From assembly GCA_007844125.1 (NCBI GenBank), contig CM017565.1, positions 10,554,450 to 10,618,449 of the forward strand: DNA of 64,000 nucleotides, given 5' to 3'. Made by a program: the position numbers and the translations under genes. Of this stretch, positions 51,068-63,444 are shown piece by piece (within the stretch, counting starts at the first letter, position 1; the number at the start of each line of letters is the position of its first letter). The notes beneath the pieces were generated by a model. It saw nothing but the letters and a program-made list of their open reading frames with translations, did not search any database and was not told the DNA's origin. The stretch comes from Sinonovacula constricta. Taxonomy: Eukaryota; Mollusca; Bivalvia; Cardiida; Solecurtidae.

Positions 51068-51094
51068 GAATATTGGCGGATATCCCGATCCATA
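51068..51094 (-). repeat. Right terminal inverted repeat of the 13.1 kb transposon
   Basis: This is the reverse complement of the left end with two mismatches in 27 bases. The GGAATA half of the target duplication follows at 51,095-51,100. Confidence 0.92.
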
Positions 51095-51156
51095 GGAATA
51101 TAATGCAACTCTATCTGCGTATGGGTATTACTTGTGAATTATTTATACTTTACGGT

Positions 51157-51680
51157 CATAGTCGGGCAGTTGGATGTGGTTACCGCGCGTCCCCCACCCC
51201 ACGACTTTTTTCATGAGTACGTACCAAAATGTTCGTTTGCGTGTCTAGAAACAGAATCTTCAATGTACTTAAAATAAACTGATTTGGGCTATATGAAAAC
51301 TAATGGTTTCCATGGCAATCATCATGAAATTTTGATAGGAGGGTATATTTAGAAAAACGCTTATAACTTTTTCAGAAATGGTGATAGAAGTATACAATTG
51401 GTACTCAATTAAAGGTTATTGAATGTCCATTATGGTCATATGTCAATTATGCAAATTAGCCAACATGTCTATTAATTAATTTTAATAAGAATCTAAAAGC
51501 AGACATTTTTTTTGAAAAGCTGATTATATTCTTTTCATTTAAAAGCAATTTACAAACAAACTCAATAGTTTTAAAAGTTATATATATACCACTACTAGTC
51601 TAACAGATGTTTCTTTAAAGATTCATATGATTTGGTTCAATTTAAGATTTTTATTATTTTTTATTATTATTTTCATTCGA
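51157..51680 (-). repeat. R repeat, inverted copy, arm B
   Basis: This matches arm A 15,053-15,540 in the same inverted orientation. It begins with the reverse complement of the R end block (GGATGTGGTTACCGCGCG) and a C-rich tract. Confidence 0.8.
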
Positions 51681-52414
51681 ATTTTGCTCTTTAGCAGTTC
51701 CCACTGTCTGAAATTTAAAGATAAAGTCAAGACAATTATGTACTTCATTCATTAAAAAAAGTCGGAGAAATAATTAATTCACTTAACAAAAACAATTTTT
51801 AGAGTTTAACCCTATTCCATTTCAATAAAATATAATTACCTAATTTATATGGAATTAAAGGTGTAGCATAAAATCACTAATAGAACAATTGCTAGAAACT
51901 TTCATCTACACGCAGAAAGATTTTAGTTAAATGCTTGAGATCCTATGTAAAAGTATGAAAAAGGAAGAAATAAAAATAATACAAATACAATAATGACTGA
52001 AATTTTATTTAGTGTTGAATGTGCACAGTGTAAGCTCACAATTAACGATTTTGAAATTCAGGAAAACTCAGACCAAATTAATGGAAAAAAATCATACAAA
52101 AATAAAAAAAAATGTACCAATATATGCACTACTTACACAAACACGTCTCATACTAAGAGGGGTGCCTAGTTATCATTTAAAACAGTACAGTTTGTTCAAA
52201 TGTTTGTTCATGATTCAGAAAGTTAATTTCTTTTATAGTCAACCATTTTTGTGTAGTTTTCCAAATCGAAATAATACCATATTCTTTTCTAAACACTATG
52301 TGGACATTATTTTTCAATGACGTCACTACTTTCGTCATAACTTATACAAAATATCAGCGCTTGGACATTTTGTTTTCAAATCAATCGTTTTTCTTTTCAT
52401 TGCTTGCATTTGAG
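51681..52414. other. Arm B-specific segment, no supported gene
   Basis: It is very AT-rich with no counterpart in arm A. The open frame at 52,012-52,320 has poor composition for a protein and no recognised motif. Confidence 0.45.
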
Positions 52415-52640
52415 AAACTCGTCAGGAAGTGCGAGGTTAAAGCTCTGTAAAACCGGTTTAAGCACCCCAGTCGGTCCATATTGCCGACTGAACGTTCCAA
52501 GGCGGTTACTGTCGGGTTTGCTCTTTTCGATCAATGACTCATCACAAATTTGTTCTTACTTTTCGCTTGGCTTGCATGTGAAATACCTTTGTTCTGTGCC
52601 TTTTCGGAGTTTGGTATATGTTGCAATGCTCATAGGACTA
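52415..52640 (+). repeat. Dispersed repeat with GTTTAAGCACCCCAGT and CGTTCCAAGGCGGT
   Basis: This is a close match to 13,955-14,110, including GGAAGTGCGAGGTT at the start. The open frame across it is fortuitous. Confidence 0.65.
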
Positions 52641-52763
52641 GAAATAAATTCTAATTAACTTGTCAAAATTGTTAGATTCTCATAAATATGTATGAATATT
52701 AATTTTGGCTAATTTACATAATTAATAATTTTAAATCTAAGTTTAGCGATAGCCTCCACTTAA

Positions 52764-53675
<912 letters not shown>

Positions 53676-53745
53676 TTAAGGAACAATATAAACATTATTA
53701 TTCAACATTATGGCTAGTTATAAGCAGACTTCTAACCAAATTAGG

Positions 53746-55485
53746 AACAGAACAGAACATTTTTTATTCAGATTTATACTCATGTAGGGCCTACATCATC
53801 GTATTGTAGCCGGGTGATAGGGAAAGAATGTATAAGCGGTCCGGTTAGCTAAGTCGGAAGAGCATTCGCGAAGTGTCCCGGGTTCGAGTCCCGGCCTGGC
53901 TGCACATTTTCTCCATATGTTTCAGTATTATAAAACAATTTACAAATATAGCATCCAATTTAGTTATTATTATGGAAGAGAAGAAATAAAAAAAGCCAAT
54001 ATATTATTTTTTTGTGTGATGATTGCATTATAATAGACATAAAAGAAACAACATTAGAGAATGAACTTTATGTGTTAATTACACGTATGTTCCTTCTTAC
54101 TAAGGTTGCTTTCTTGATAAAAAGGACGATATTAATTAGTATGTTTTTATCTTTTGAATCAAACAACAACCACATTTTATATACAGACGGTCTACGATAC
54201 AAAGTTGAGTTGATGTATTTTCTTCTTAAATCAGTGTATACTGGGCATATACAAATAAAATGAAAGACATCTTCAATGTCTCTGTTATTACATGTTATTA
54301 TTCTGGATTTCTTGAAAATCGTTTTGTGTGAATTTTTAGACAATGTGCAGAAATTCTCAATTTTGTAATAAAATGTTTCTTATATCATTCTTTAAAATAT
54401 CCAAGTATGGTTCGTAGTTTGGCATGCGCCTAAGCATACGCAGCTTCATTTTGACCTTTGAAAATATCATTTTCTAAGTTTGAAAAGTAATTATGAACTG
54501 ATTTAGCGATAAACCTCCTTTAACATTTACTTTTTTAGCTTTTTAGAATCCATTCAATTTGTTTAGGCTTGCAGAACTTAAGCTTTTCGATATTACATAT
54601 TTTTCTTTTAGTAAAAGACGCTTTTCGTTTCGAATTACGTATTTATACTTTTTTTTTATTACGATTACATAAAGACATTCTGTTCCCCTCAGATGTATTA
54701 TGGTAGAAAACATAATTTGCATGTAAATAACGATTCTCGCGTCATTGCAGTCTTCATCAAACCACTCTTTACGATTGTCTAACGGTATATCCGAAAAACT
54801 GTTGGAAGGTTTCCGTGCAACATGCTTGACAAATAACGGGTCAGTTACTTCACGCATCACTGCAGTGAAATCCCTGACCGCCCTAAATATCGATTGTTTA
54901 TCTAAATTCATGTCGTTCATTACATTGTTTAATAAAGGTAGTTTTGCAATAAGTGATGAACTAAAGATCCATTTACAGTTATACATGTACATCATCATAA
55001 TATGTTTCATTAGCAGAATCAATGTTACATAGCAGGGCAAACTGCATTGGACAATGGTCACTCCATTCATTAATAGGGTAATTAGTGAATCGTGACAACC
55101 GTGCAAAATTACATTCTCTGCCTTAAAGGTAATCTATTAATGACATTCCTTGACTAGATATAAATGTATAATTTCCCACACCGAAATCATCACCTAGCCT
55201 TCCGTTTACTTGACACATACATGACCCTTTACACAAGTCTAATAGTTTATGACCAAATGAATTACACTTATTGTCCAGTGAGGCTCTGACCATGGTAACG
55301 TCTGAAATATAAATAACATCATCTAAAAACAATTATTTTCATCAAATGCAATATTATCATGTTTCAAATCACCACAGATATATACATCTTCCAATGCATA
55401 AAATAAACTTATATGGTTTACTAAAATATCAAAAAGATCAACATTAATAATATGATATGCAGGGCAATCCTCTCCCCAAAGATAG
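53746..55485 (-). mobile_element. Internally deleted LINE on the minus strand, inserted in R
   Basis: Read on the minus strand, 55,480-55,330 gives an endonuclease piece (VYICGDLK). Then 55,332-55,123 gives KLLDLCKG and VNGRLGDDFGVGNYTF with SLIDYL. The linker at 55,106-54,543 has NRKEWFDEDCNDAR. Then 54,343-54,068 gives the C-terminal FHFICICPVYTDLRRKYI and a PSVYKMWLLFDS segment. The whole reverse transcriptase is missing between the last two. The left end has GTTCT-type repeats on the minus strand, a common LINE tail. The R sequence resumes on each side. Confidence 0.75.
53836..53903 (+). tRNA. tRNA-like sequence (pseudogene or SINE head)
   Basis: The sequence has an A box (TAGCTAAGTCGGAAGAGC) and a strong T arm, with stem CCGGG/CCCGG around loop TTCGAGT, and it ends GCTGCA. 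The anticodon arm is too short for a working tRNA and the acceptor stem pairs poorly. It lies near the LINE 3' end. Confidence 0.4.
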
Positions 55486-56398
55486 GTATTAAGACTGAAT
55501 GAGCAAGATTTGGACGAAAATAAATAAAAAATAGAAAATAATAATAAAAACAACATAAAAATCACAAAATGAATCAAATTATATGAAACTTAGACCAACA
55601 TGTGTTAGACTAGTAGGGATATGTATATAACCTTAGAAACTGTTAAGTTTGTTAATAAAAAGAATCAACTTTTCAAAAATAAAGTCTATTTTTAGATTCT
55701 ACTTTAGATATATGAATATTCATTTGGGCTAATTTGCATAATTTATTATTTCAAATCCAAGTTTAGTGATAGTCTCCACTTAAGGAATGAAAGAAAAATT
55801 ATTCTTCAAAGTTATGGTTAGTAATAAGCAGACTTCTAGCTAAATTTTGCATTAAGATTAAATAAGCAAAATTTGGTCGATTTTTTTTAAAAATCAGAAA
55901 AAAATCAGAAAATGAACCAAATCATATGAAACGTAGACCAACATCTGTTAGACAAGTAGGGGTATGTATATAACTTTAAAAACTGTTGAGTTTGTTTGAA
56001 AATTGCTTTTAAATTAAAAGAATCAACTTTTCAAAAATAAAGTCTACAATTAGATTTTTATTAAAAGTTATGAATATTCATGTTGGACAATTTGCATTAT
56101 TGACATATGACCATAATGGCCATTCAATAACCTTTAATTGAGTACCAGTTGTATACAATCACCATTTTTGGAAACGTTATAAGCATTTATCTAAACATAC
56201 CCTCAAATCAAAATTTCATGACGGTTGCCATGGAAACCATTAGTTTTCATATAGCCCAAATGAGTTTATTTTTGAGTACATTGGAGATTCTGTTTCTAGA
56301 CACCCTAACAAACCTTTTGGTACCCATGAAAAACGTCGGTGTGTGTGGGGGGGGGGGGGGAGGGGGAGGGGGAGGGTGCGCGGTAACCATATCCAGCT
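55486..56398 (+). repeat. R repeat, forward copy (right part), arm B
   Basis: R resumes with ATTAAGACTGAATGAGCAAG and runs through two sub-units to the end block. Its earlier parts lie at 52,670-52,763 and 53,680-53,745, separated by the two insertions. The G tract of the end block starts with 14 Gs at 56,347 and continues as GGGGG blocks split by A. Confidence 0.8.
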
Positions 56399-56629
56399 GC
56401 CGGACTACCTAGCGTGCAGTCGGTTTCGTTTTGATATCGTAAACAAGGGAAATATTTCGGTAAAATCCCCGAAAACATAATCCTCTTTAAACGTCACCTC
56501 CTTTCTCTGCACTTGATGTCATAGTTTTGGACACATCACCACAGATATCTTGTATCTTGTCTTATTAAGTTCGTAATTGGATGCTTTATACTGCATCAAG
56601 GACTTAAAAGTGTACAGAATCTTTGTTTA

Positions 56630-57334
56630 ACAAGCATTTAATAGTATTGCGGGCAATACAGTAGTCCCCTACCGGTCCCTCAAAAAGTTCTTTAATTATC
56701 ATACGCTCCAGTTTATTGCCATTTATAATTAATTTGAGGTTGAAGTCTGTATTTGTATAATTATGGCTTAAAAATGAAATAATAAACAAGGAAATCTACA
56801 GTAGTTGGGATTCACATATTTTTTTTTAATTCACCTGGCCTAAATAATTGTTAACTTATCATGACATTTATTTTTGGCCTTTATTTAAGGTATGAGCACC
56901 TTAATGCACTATCATTTAAGGTAAGTGCACCTGAATGCGCTATCCAAAACTTCACGATTTTTCTGCAAGGTCATGCTGTGACCTTGACCTTCAAGGTAGC
57001 GACCCAAATCTTGCTCGCGACATGTCATCTCAATATGGTGATCATTTCTGTGAAATAGTTTTAAAATCCGACTTCAAATAACGAAGCTATGGACCGGATA
57101 CGATTTTGCTTCAAGGTCCAGCTGTGACCTTGACCTTCAAGGTAGCGACACAAATTTTGCGCGTGTATATTGTACACATTGCTACCTATTAACATACCAA
57201 TTTTTATGCGTCTAGCTTTAATAGTTTTTAAGTTATCAAAGGATCGAGATTTTTAGCGGACAGACAGACTGACGGACTAACGGACGGAGGGTAAACCTAT
57301 AGTTCCCTCCGGTGTAAACACCGGTAGGGGACTA
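56630..57334 (-). mobile_element. Helentron/pearl-like rolling-circle element, unit 1
   Basis: On the minus strand the unit starts TAGTCCCCTACCGGT (57,334-57,320). It has two copies of a 146-bp core, then the inverted match ACCGGTAGGGGACTA (56,676-56,662). A hairpin with 7-bp stem GTATTGC/GCAATAC (56,659-56,644) follows, and it ends ATGCTTGT. Subterminal inverted repeats, a minisatellite core, a 3' hairpin and insertion between two Ts without target duplication are features of non-autonomous Helentrons and bivalve pearl elements, as I recall them. Arm A shows the empty site at 16,148/16,149. Confidence 0.7.
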
Positions 57335-58333
57335 ACAAGCATTTGATAGTATTGCGGGCAATACAGTAGTCCCCTACCGGTCCCTCAAAAAGCTCTTTAA
57401 TTACCATACGCTCCTGTTTATTGCCATTTATAATTAATTTGAGGTTGAAGTCTGTATTTGTATAATTATGGCTTAAAAATGAAGTAATAAACAAGGAAAT
57501 CTACAGTAGTTGGGGTTCACATATTTTTTTTTTTAATTCACCTGGCCTAAATAATTGTTAACTTATCATGACATTTATTTTTGGCCTTTATTTAAGGTAT
57601 GAGCACCTTAATGCACTATCATTTAAGGTAAGTGCACCTGAATGCGCTATCCAAAACTTCACGATTTTGCTGCAAGGTCATGCTGTGACCTTGACCTTCA
57701 AGGTATCGACCTAAATGTTGTGAGCGACACGTCATCTCAACATGGTGATCATTTCTGTAAACAAGTTGTAAAATCCGACTTCAAATAACAAAGTTATGGG
57801 CCGGACACGATTTTGGTGCAAGGTCATGCTGTGACCTTGACATTCAAGGTATCGACCCAAATGTTGTTTACGACACGTCATCTCAATATGGTGATCATTT
57901 CTGTGAAATAGTTGTAAAATCTGACTTCAAATAACAAAGTTATGGGGCGGACACGATTTTGCTGCAAGGTCATGCTGTGACCTTGACCTTCAAGGTAGCG
58001 ACCCAAATCTTGCTCGCGGCACGTCATCTCAATAGGGTGATCATTTCTGTAAAATAGTTTTAAAATCCGACTTCAATTAACGAAGTTATGGGCCGGACAC
58101 GATTTTGCTTCAAGGTCATGCTGTGACCTTGACCTTCAAGTTAGCGACCCAAATTTTACACGAGCATATTGTACACATTGCTACCTATTAACATATCAAG
58201 TTTCATGCGCCTAGCTTTAATAGTTTTTAAGTTATCAAAGGATCCAGATTTTTAGCGGACAGACGAACAGACAGACTGACGGACGGAGGGTAAACCTATA
58301 GTCCCCTCCGGTGTAAACACCGGTAGGGGACTA
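57335..58333 (-). mobile_element. Helentron/pearl-like rolling-circle element, unit 2
   Basis: This is a head-to-tail second unit, in direct contact with unit 1. It has the same 15-bp inverted pair (58,333-58,319 and 57,381-57,367) and hairpin (57,364-57,349), but four core copies starting at 57,674, 57,820, 57,966 and 58,112. It is longer than unit 1 by 294 bp, about two cores. Confidence 0.7.
57674..58200 (+). repeat. 146-bp core minisatellite with nuclear-receptor half-sites
   Basis: Each core starts AAGGTCATGCTGTGACCTTG. It holds AGGTCA and TGACCT facing across 5 bp, a direct TGACCTTGACCT pair, and TGACCTTGA, which is the reverse complement of the extended half-site TCAAGGTCA. Two more cores lie at 56,967 and 57,113. 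Spacing is 146 bp each time. Confidence 0.8.
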
Positions 58334-58654
58334 ATATTGTACACGCGATAAAACATTGTTTATAACAAGTGAAACCAAAATATGTGATGTTTTAAATGTG
58401 TTCACTTGTCTTCATTAACAATGAGAAATACATTGCTTCAGAAGGCCCGGGCGGAAAGAATAATTTCACTCCATTATGTAATGCGTAAAAACACTTTGCA
58501 GTAATACCATTTTTATAGTAAGATATACACAAATGTTACATTCGTTTCGACTGTTGTGTAGCATCCGTAGTGCAAGAAGATTACCAGTTCTTCCATTTTA
58601 TCCATCATGTTCTTCTGGGAATAAGTCAAATGCATCTTCATTAAACTGGTAAAA

Positions 58655-59115
58655 ATGATAACAAGAGAGCCATGATGGCCCTTAATTGCTCACCTGTGGA
58701 CACAGGCTTTAAGAGTTATTTACTTTAGAAAGATTTATTTACTTTAGAAATCTTTGGTGAAGATTGGACCACTAGTGTGGCCACTGGGTTGGTAACATTT
58801 TTTAGAATTTTACCTAGTAACCTATTGAATCCACATGACCCACTTCAAAGTATATACAAGATTTCATACTGGCAAACATTCGGGCCAGGTTTAGTGAAGA
58901 TTGGGCCAGAAATGTGGCCTCTAAGTGTTTTCACAAGGTTTTTTCTAAAATGTGACCTAGTGACCTACTTTTGGACCCCACATGACCCAATAACATACTC
59001 ATCCAAGATTTAATGCAGACAAACATTTTGACCAAGTTTGATAAAGATTGGCCTGTCAATCAATACTTGGTTTTACTAACCCTCGCCCTAACTATTGTTT
59101 TAGGGCGAGCATTAA
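58655..59115 (+). repeat. Bivalve dispersed repeat, arm B copy
   Basis: This aligns with 16,595-17,095. The open frame at 58,777-59,013 encodes a sequence similar to that of arm A only because the DNA is duplicated; it is shorter and diverges by indels, so it is not a gene. Confidence 0.75.
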
Positions 59116-59680
59116 TGTATAGACGTTAAAAATATCACAGTTATTTATTTTTTTATTAATGGCGTGAGGGTGGCCTTTTGCCATGAAGGTTAAGAATGCT
59201 TACAATTTAAAATAAAAGAGTGGTTGTTGCGTAATTATGAATTGGCAATAGGCACCTAGATTAAATGTATGAGTGTTTATGCGTTCTGTGAAGTATTTAT
59301 GGGTGTGTCATGTATGTGTCATAAAAGTTATAGTTATGAAATTCAGATTTGTGCACTCCCCCTCCTATACAATCTTATTTCAGTCCACCTAATTTAACAT
59401 TAAATAAGTAATTCGCCTCACTTGTAGTATAGAGCAGTGCCTCTTTTTGGACATATATTGGTGTTGGGGACACCACATGAAAATAAACGAAACAATATAA
59501 AAGTCAAGTAATGTTTTTTAAAATATAAAGATTAAAACATAAGTTTCAAACAAGAAAAGGGAAAGGAGATATATATACCCGGCGATAATAACTAGAGTGC
59601 AGGATAGAGATTAAAGGTAGCATTTCCCCACAAGATACCTCGATCGTCCGATGAACCCGTGCGGCGCCCCCAGTATAATC
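59070..59680 (+). repeat. Module M, arm B copy (shortened)
   Basis: Its hairpin is the best of the three copies: CTCGCCCTAA, then CTATTGTT, then TTAGGGCGAG (10-bp stem, 8-nt loop). The end block CCTCGATCGTCCGATGAACC is present near 59,637. About 500 bp of the arm A copy is missing in the middle. Confidence 0.6.
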
Positions 59681-59928
59681 AGTATAACAGCTCTAGATGT
59701 TTTTACATCAATCCAAGGGTTATTCAGGTGTTCTTATCAATGTTGTGCGTAATAATTATAACGTTATATTAATAGTTATATACCGAATAGTTGTTGCAAA
59801 TTATGTTTGTATTAAAATGTGGAGATTTAATCTCCTTCCTTTCTCGTCCGGTCGCCAGTTTTGGTGAGACCATGTGTTGCTGGGGTGGATTTAAATCGGT
59901 CATATGCATTTGTTAGCTATGTTTGTTA

Positions 59929-59967
59929 GGGGGGTGGTGGGGGAGGGGGGGGGGGGGGGGGGGGGGG
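59929..59967 (+). repeat. G-rich tract at the right edge of arm B
   Basis: It is almost pure G with two T and one A interruptions, including a run of more than 20. It marks the point where similarity to arm A ends. Confidence 0.85.
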
Positions 59968-60119
59968 TCGCACGGACTTTACATGTGTTTGTTTTCTGTG
60001 TTTATTATAAAAAGCGATGTTATATTGATAATTATTGTCTTATGAATATGATATTATTTACTTATAAAAACATTAACAGTTGTCAACTTTGCTCCTTGTT
60101 CAAATAGGAGTGCTTAATT

Positions 60120-61759
60120 TATATTTTTTTTATTATTTCATTATAAAGAGTTAATTAGTAGTACTTATGGCATTGTGGTTGAGTTCCTGGTCCCTTAAAG
60201 TTAAAGATGTTCTGGATCAGCACAAAAAAGAGAAAATAATTTTGAGAGATGTTATGTGGTGTCCAAACTTACTCTTACTATTCGATACTTCCTGGGTAGA
60301 ACCACCGCTATTTTTTCTTGTTATTCGAGATAGTATAGACAGGTTAATACATGGACATAATTCTTTATTATACCAGTTTGATGTTTTTAATATTCCTTGT
60401 CCATGTCCAAGGAGGCTGCGCGTTTTGCACACGGCACGCAACCTCGGACTATATTATCGATCGCTGGACGTTAGAGCGGTCATTTTTAAAATGGCGGTCA
60501 GAGTGGTAACATCGACGAGTAAATGGCTAGATTGCGACGAATTGTGGGTTTTTTGTATAAAATAGGACGCGTGTTGTATTCCAATGAGAGACTGTCCAAG
60601 TATCACCGTTTTTGCACGGATTTCACACATTAGTCCTGTGAACAAACCAATGGTACGACGCCGTATTTTGATTGCTGACGATCGGCTTGATTCCAGACTT
60701 CCCAAGCAGACGCCTGTATTGTTTTCTTTATCATGTTGTTCTGTCCACTTGAAAAGACACTTTCTCGAGTCTCTAGTTGGCACATTCAAAATAGGGGTGT
60801 CCATTTTTACTCAGATCACATTAACCTACAACAACAACATAAAACATGTAATCATGATAACAAAAATGCACATGCTGTCTGACATTGTGTAGTTAAGCAG
60901 TTAAGTATAAGTAATATAGAAAGTTTTAACCTTTTTTATTAAAAAAAATATTGTATCATTAAAACCTACAAAAATGATGACAGAATCAAACAATCAAAAT
61001 GATGCACATTATATTTAAAATTAAGTGCATTGCCTTTCAATAAAGGAACTTATAGCTAATTTCGACCAAGTTAATTAGCACATAACACAAAGAATTGAGA
61101 CGACTTTAGGCGCCTTTTTAGATTTTCTGATAGTAAAAACATTGAAAATTGATGTGTTATTTTTTACGACAAAGTCTTGCGTAACTAATGTACAATTTGA
61201 TAAAAAGTGTCTCTGTTATTTTGTGAAACTGTAATGTAAACATTATAGCATTTCGTTTCTGTGTTAAATTATCGAAAAATTGGCCAAACAGCGACTCAAT
61301 GCCAATACGTGGCTGTTGTTTACATGTTTCGATAGGGCATTTACATATTTACTCACCTGTGACGAAAAGTAGGAGGTCCCATTTCGCTTATCAAATCAGC
61401 GATAAAACCGTTAATGGCCCCATTCATAAATGGCGTCGGTAGGCGGGATTTCCGATCACGTGATTTGCACACGACACTAAACGCCTCTGGGTCTCAACTG
61501 TAAGAGACAGTCCTTAAACGTGACGGCATCATTTCATTTCAGAGATATACTTTTTGCATTGTTTTTATCAAATCGTCCGCTCTCCCAACACAAGGACCGA
61601 TCGTTGGTATGAACAAAGACTTTATTATTCCACTTCGTTAGTGATACACTTCGTCCATACGCGAACCTACCGTCAACTTTGGCTAGGAAGCCCAGGTTGT
61701 CGTATGCAGATTCAATGATGATGTAGAGTTTAAAAAGAACTACTACTACTTGGATTTGT
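60120..61759. other. Single-copy region with promoter-like patch, no recognised gene
   Basis: Open frames of 80-130 codons on both strands at 60,167-60,892 overlap each other and match no family I know. A less AT-rich patch at 60,400-60,700 includes AAAATGGCGGTC (60,487-60,498), like a YY1 core-promoter site, so a transcription start is possible. The rest is AT-rich. Confidence 0.35.
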
Positions 61760-62545
61760 TTACCCTCGCCCTAACTATTGTTATTGGGCGAGCATCAATT
61801 TACAGGAGGTTAAAATATAAATATCACAGAATAATTATATTAATGGCGTGAGGGTTAACGTATGCTGACAAATTTTAAAATTATACAATATAATCTGTCA
61901 TGAAGTGCTCAGCAACGTTGAATAATATTATAGTCTAGTGGTATGTAGTTTTGATATGTGATAGTGTTTTGTCGTGTAGTTAAGAACTTAGTATCATTTT
62001 AAAATATACACAGTTTCATATTTCATCTTAAAGGTAAAAAATATTATTGCATATACATTATATTCTTTTAACACCTCAATGTCCAGTCCACCTTTTTAAC
62101 AATCAAGATTTAGGTCGCCCTTTCTCATTGCATGAACCGTAGCCTCCTCCGGACATGTTGGGGACACCACTTATTATTATCATTTAAAAATAAATAAATA
62201 AATAAATAAAATAAAAATATAATAAAAAAAATGAAGACCACATAAAAGTACATAAAAGTATGTTGTTTTTAAAACAAACAAACAAAAAGGACAGTTCAAC
62301 TTAGATACAAATTTATGTACAATACATACAACCTCAAAATATAATATTCTGGCCTGCCCCTCTATGTTTGTTATAACTAAGTTAACAGTAATTGTTCATT
62401 ATGGGGGAACAGGCCTGTGTCCATCGGAGGTACGGTTCGGCGACAACACTAGAGAGCTTTGGAAAAGTTTTATCGAAGCATTTCCCCCCTTGAATGCCTC
62501 ACGCGTCCGACATACCCCGTGGGTGCCCCCAAGCGTGATCAGAGA
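61760..62545 (+). repeat. Module M, third, diverged copy
   Basis: It starts CTCGCCCTAACTATTGTTAT then TGGGCGAG. It has TGTTGGGGACACCAC near 62,158 and an end block near 62,480-62,540 (TTTCCCCCCTTGAATGCC, ACGCGTCCGACATACCCCGT, GGGTGCCCCC). It lies outside the duplication. Confidence 0.5.
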
Positions 62546-63444
62546 ACACTTCTTTTTCTTTTAAAAAAATAATAATAACCTCTTATATGTGGATAGTTCA
62601 AAATATTTGAGTGGTTTTGTCGGTCCTGTTCTTTGCTTTACTTGTTATTTTTAATTATTATGTTTTACTTAAAATCTATAATTTGAATGCAATTGATTTT
62701 GTGTGTTACTGGTACCCTAGTCACGTCTGGGAGGACGCTAATGGATTAATATTGTGTATATTTAGCTACACCGAGCGCCTTTACACTGTTACCAGTTGGA
62801 GTGAAGGCTTTTATTGCGGAAAAGTGTCGTCCACGAGATGACCTTCACACACAACCCCCGAAACCCGTTTATCCGGAAGAGCGACCGAACATGGTTTGAT
62901 TACCGTTTTTTACCGTTTTGCCTTTTGATTCAGTTAGTTAACAGTCCAATATACGTCTTAAGGGTTGCTCTTACCATACAGTGTAACCGTATTGATTTAT
63001 ATTACATCATGGTTAAAAGAACTGTGAGACACATTCGCCTTTATACAGTGTTCTTATAATCTGATTGGTACTCGTTCACAAGAAGCATATTGATGCAAAG
63101 TATTCATTGGCTAAGCAATCTTTTCTCGAATCAAAGATATTCAGTTTGTCTTGGTTACGCATACGCTTTTAATGCTCTACTGACTTAATTTAATATTAAA
63201 CGTGACCCCATGTTCTTAATTGTTGAATGTGAAAGAAAAAAAAGTTATTTATTGTTCGTTGTTAAATTTAAATATGATGCAGTTAGAACTTCGTAGGCCT
63301 GTAACCTGACAACGATAAATGACTTCGTTCAAGCAACGCTGCTCAGAGTTTCTTTGTACTGTTTAGCTGAACTCAGAATGATCTCATTTTTATTGTTTAA
63401 CATGAAAGAAAAGAAAATCTTACGATGCAAATTAACTTTTGATA
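62546..63444. other. No supported feature
   Basis: Short frames at 62,611-63,059 lack recognisable domains. No strong repeat or splice chain is seen. Confidence 0.35.

Larger units (their letters stand above)
37975..51094 (+). mobile_element. 13.1 kb TIR DNA transposon encoding DDE transposase and HECT protein
   Basis: Ends are inverted repeats of 27 bp with two mismatches: TATGGA, two variable bases, then GGGATATCCGCCAATATTC (37,975-38,001 and 51,068-51,094). Weaker inverted similarity continues about 200 bp inward. The flanks carry an imperfect 6-bp duplication, GGTATA (37,969-37,974) and GGAATA (51,095-51,100). Arm A has one GTAATA at the matching place, so the insertion is specific to arm B. 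Inside are a plus-strand integrase-core transposase gene and a minus-strand HECT gene, both spliced and both decayed. The TAT termini, 6-bp target duplication and integrase-like DDE recall the IS3EU superfamily, from memory only. Confidence 0.85.

Noticed and set aside
53836..53903. Functional tRNA gene
   Set aside because: The T arm is perfect but the anticodon arm is too short and the acceptor stem pairs poorly.
56604..57494. Paired minus-strand frames sharing an ELFEGPVGDYCIARNTIKCLL peptide
   Set aside because: They cover the ends of the two tandem rolling-circle-like units, so the likeness comes from the repeated DNA. They are short and overlap the hairpin and inverted repeats.
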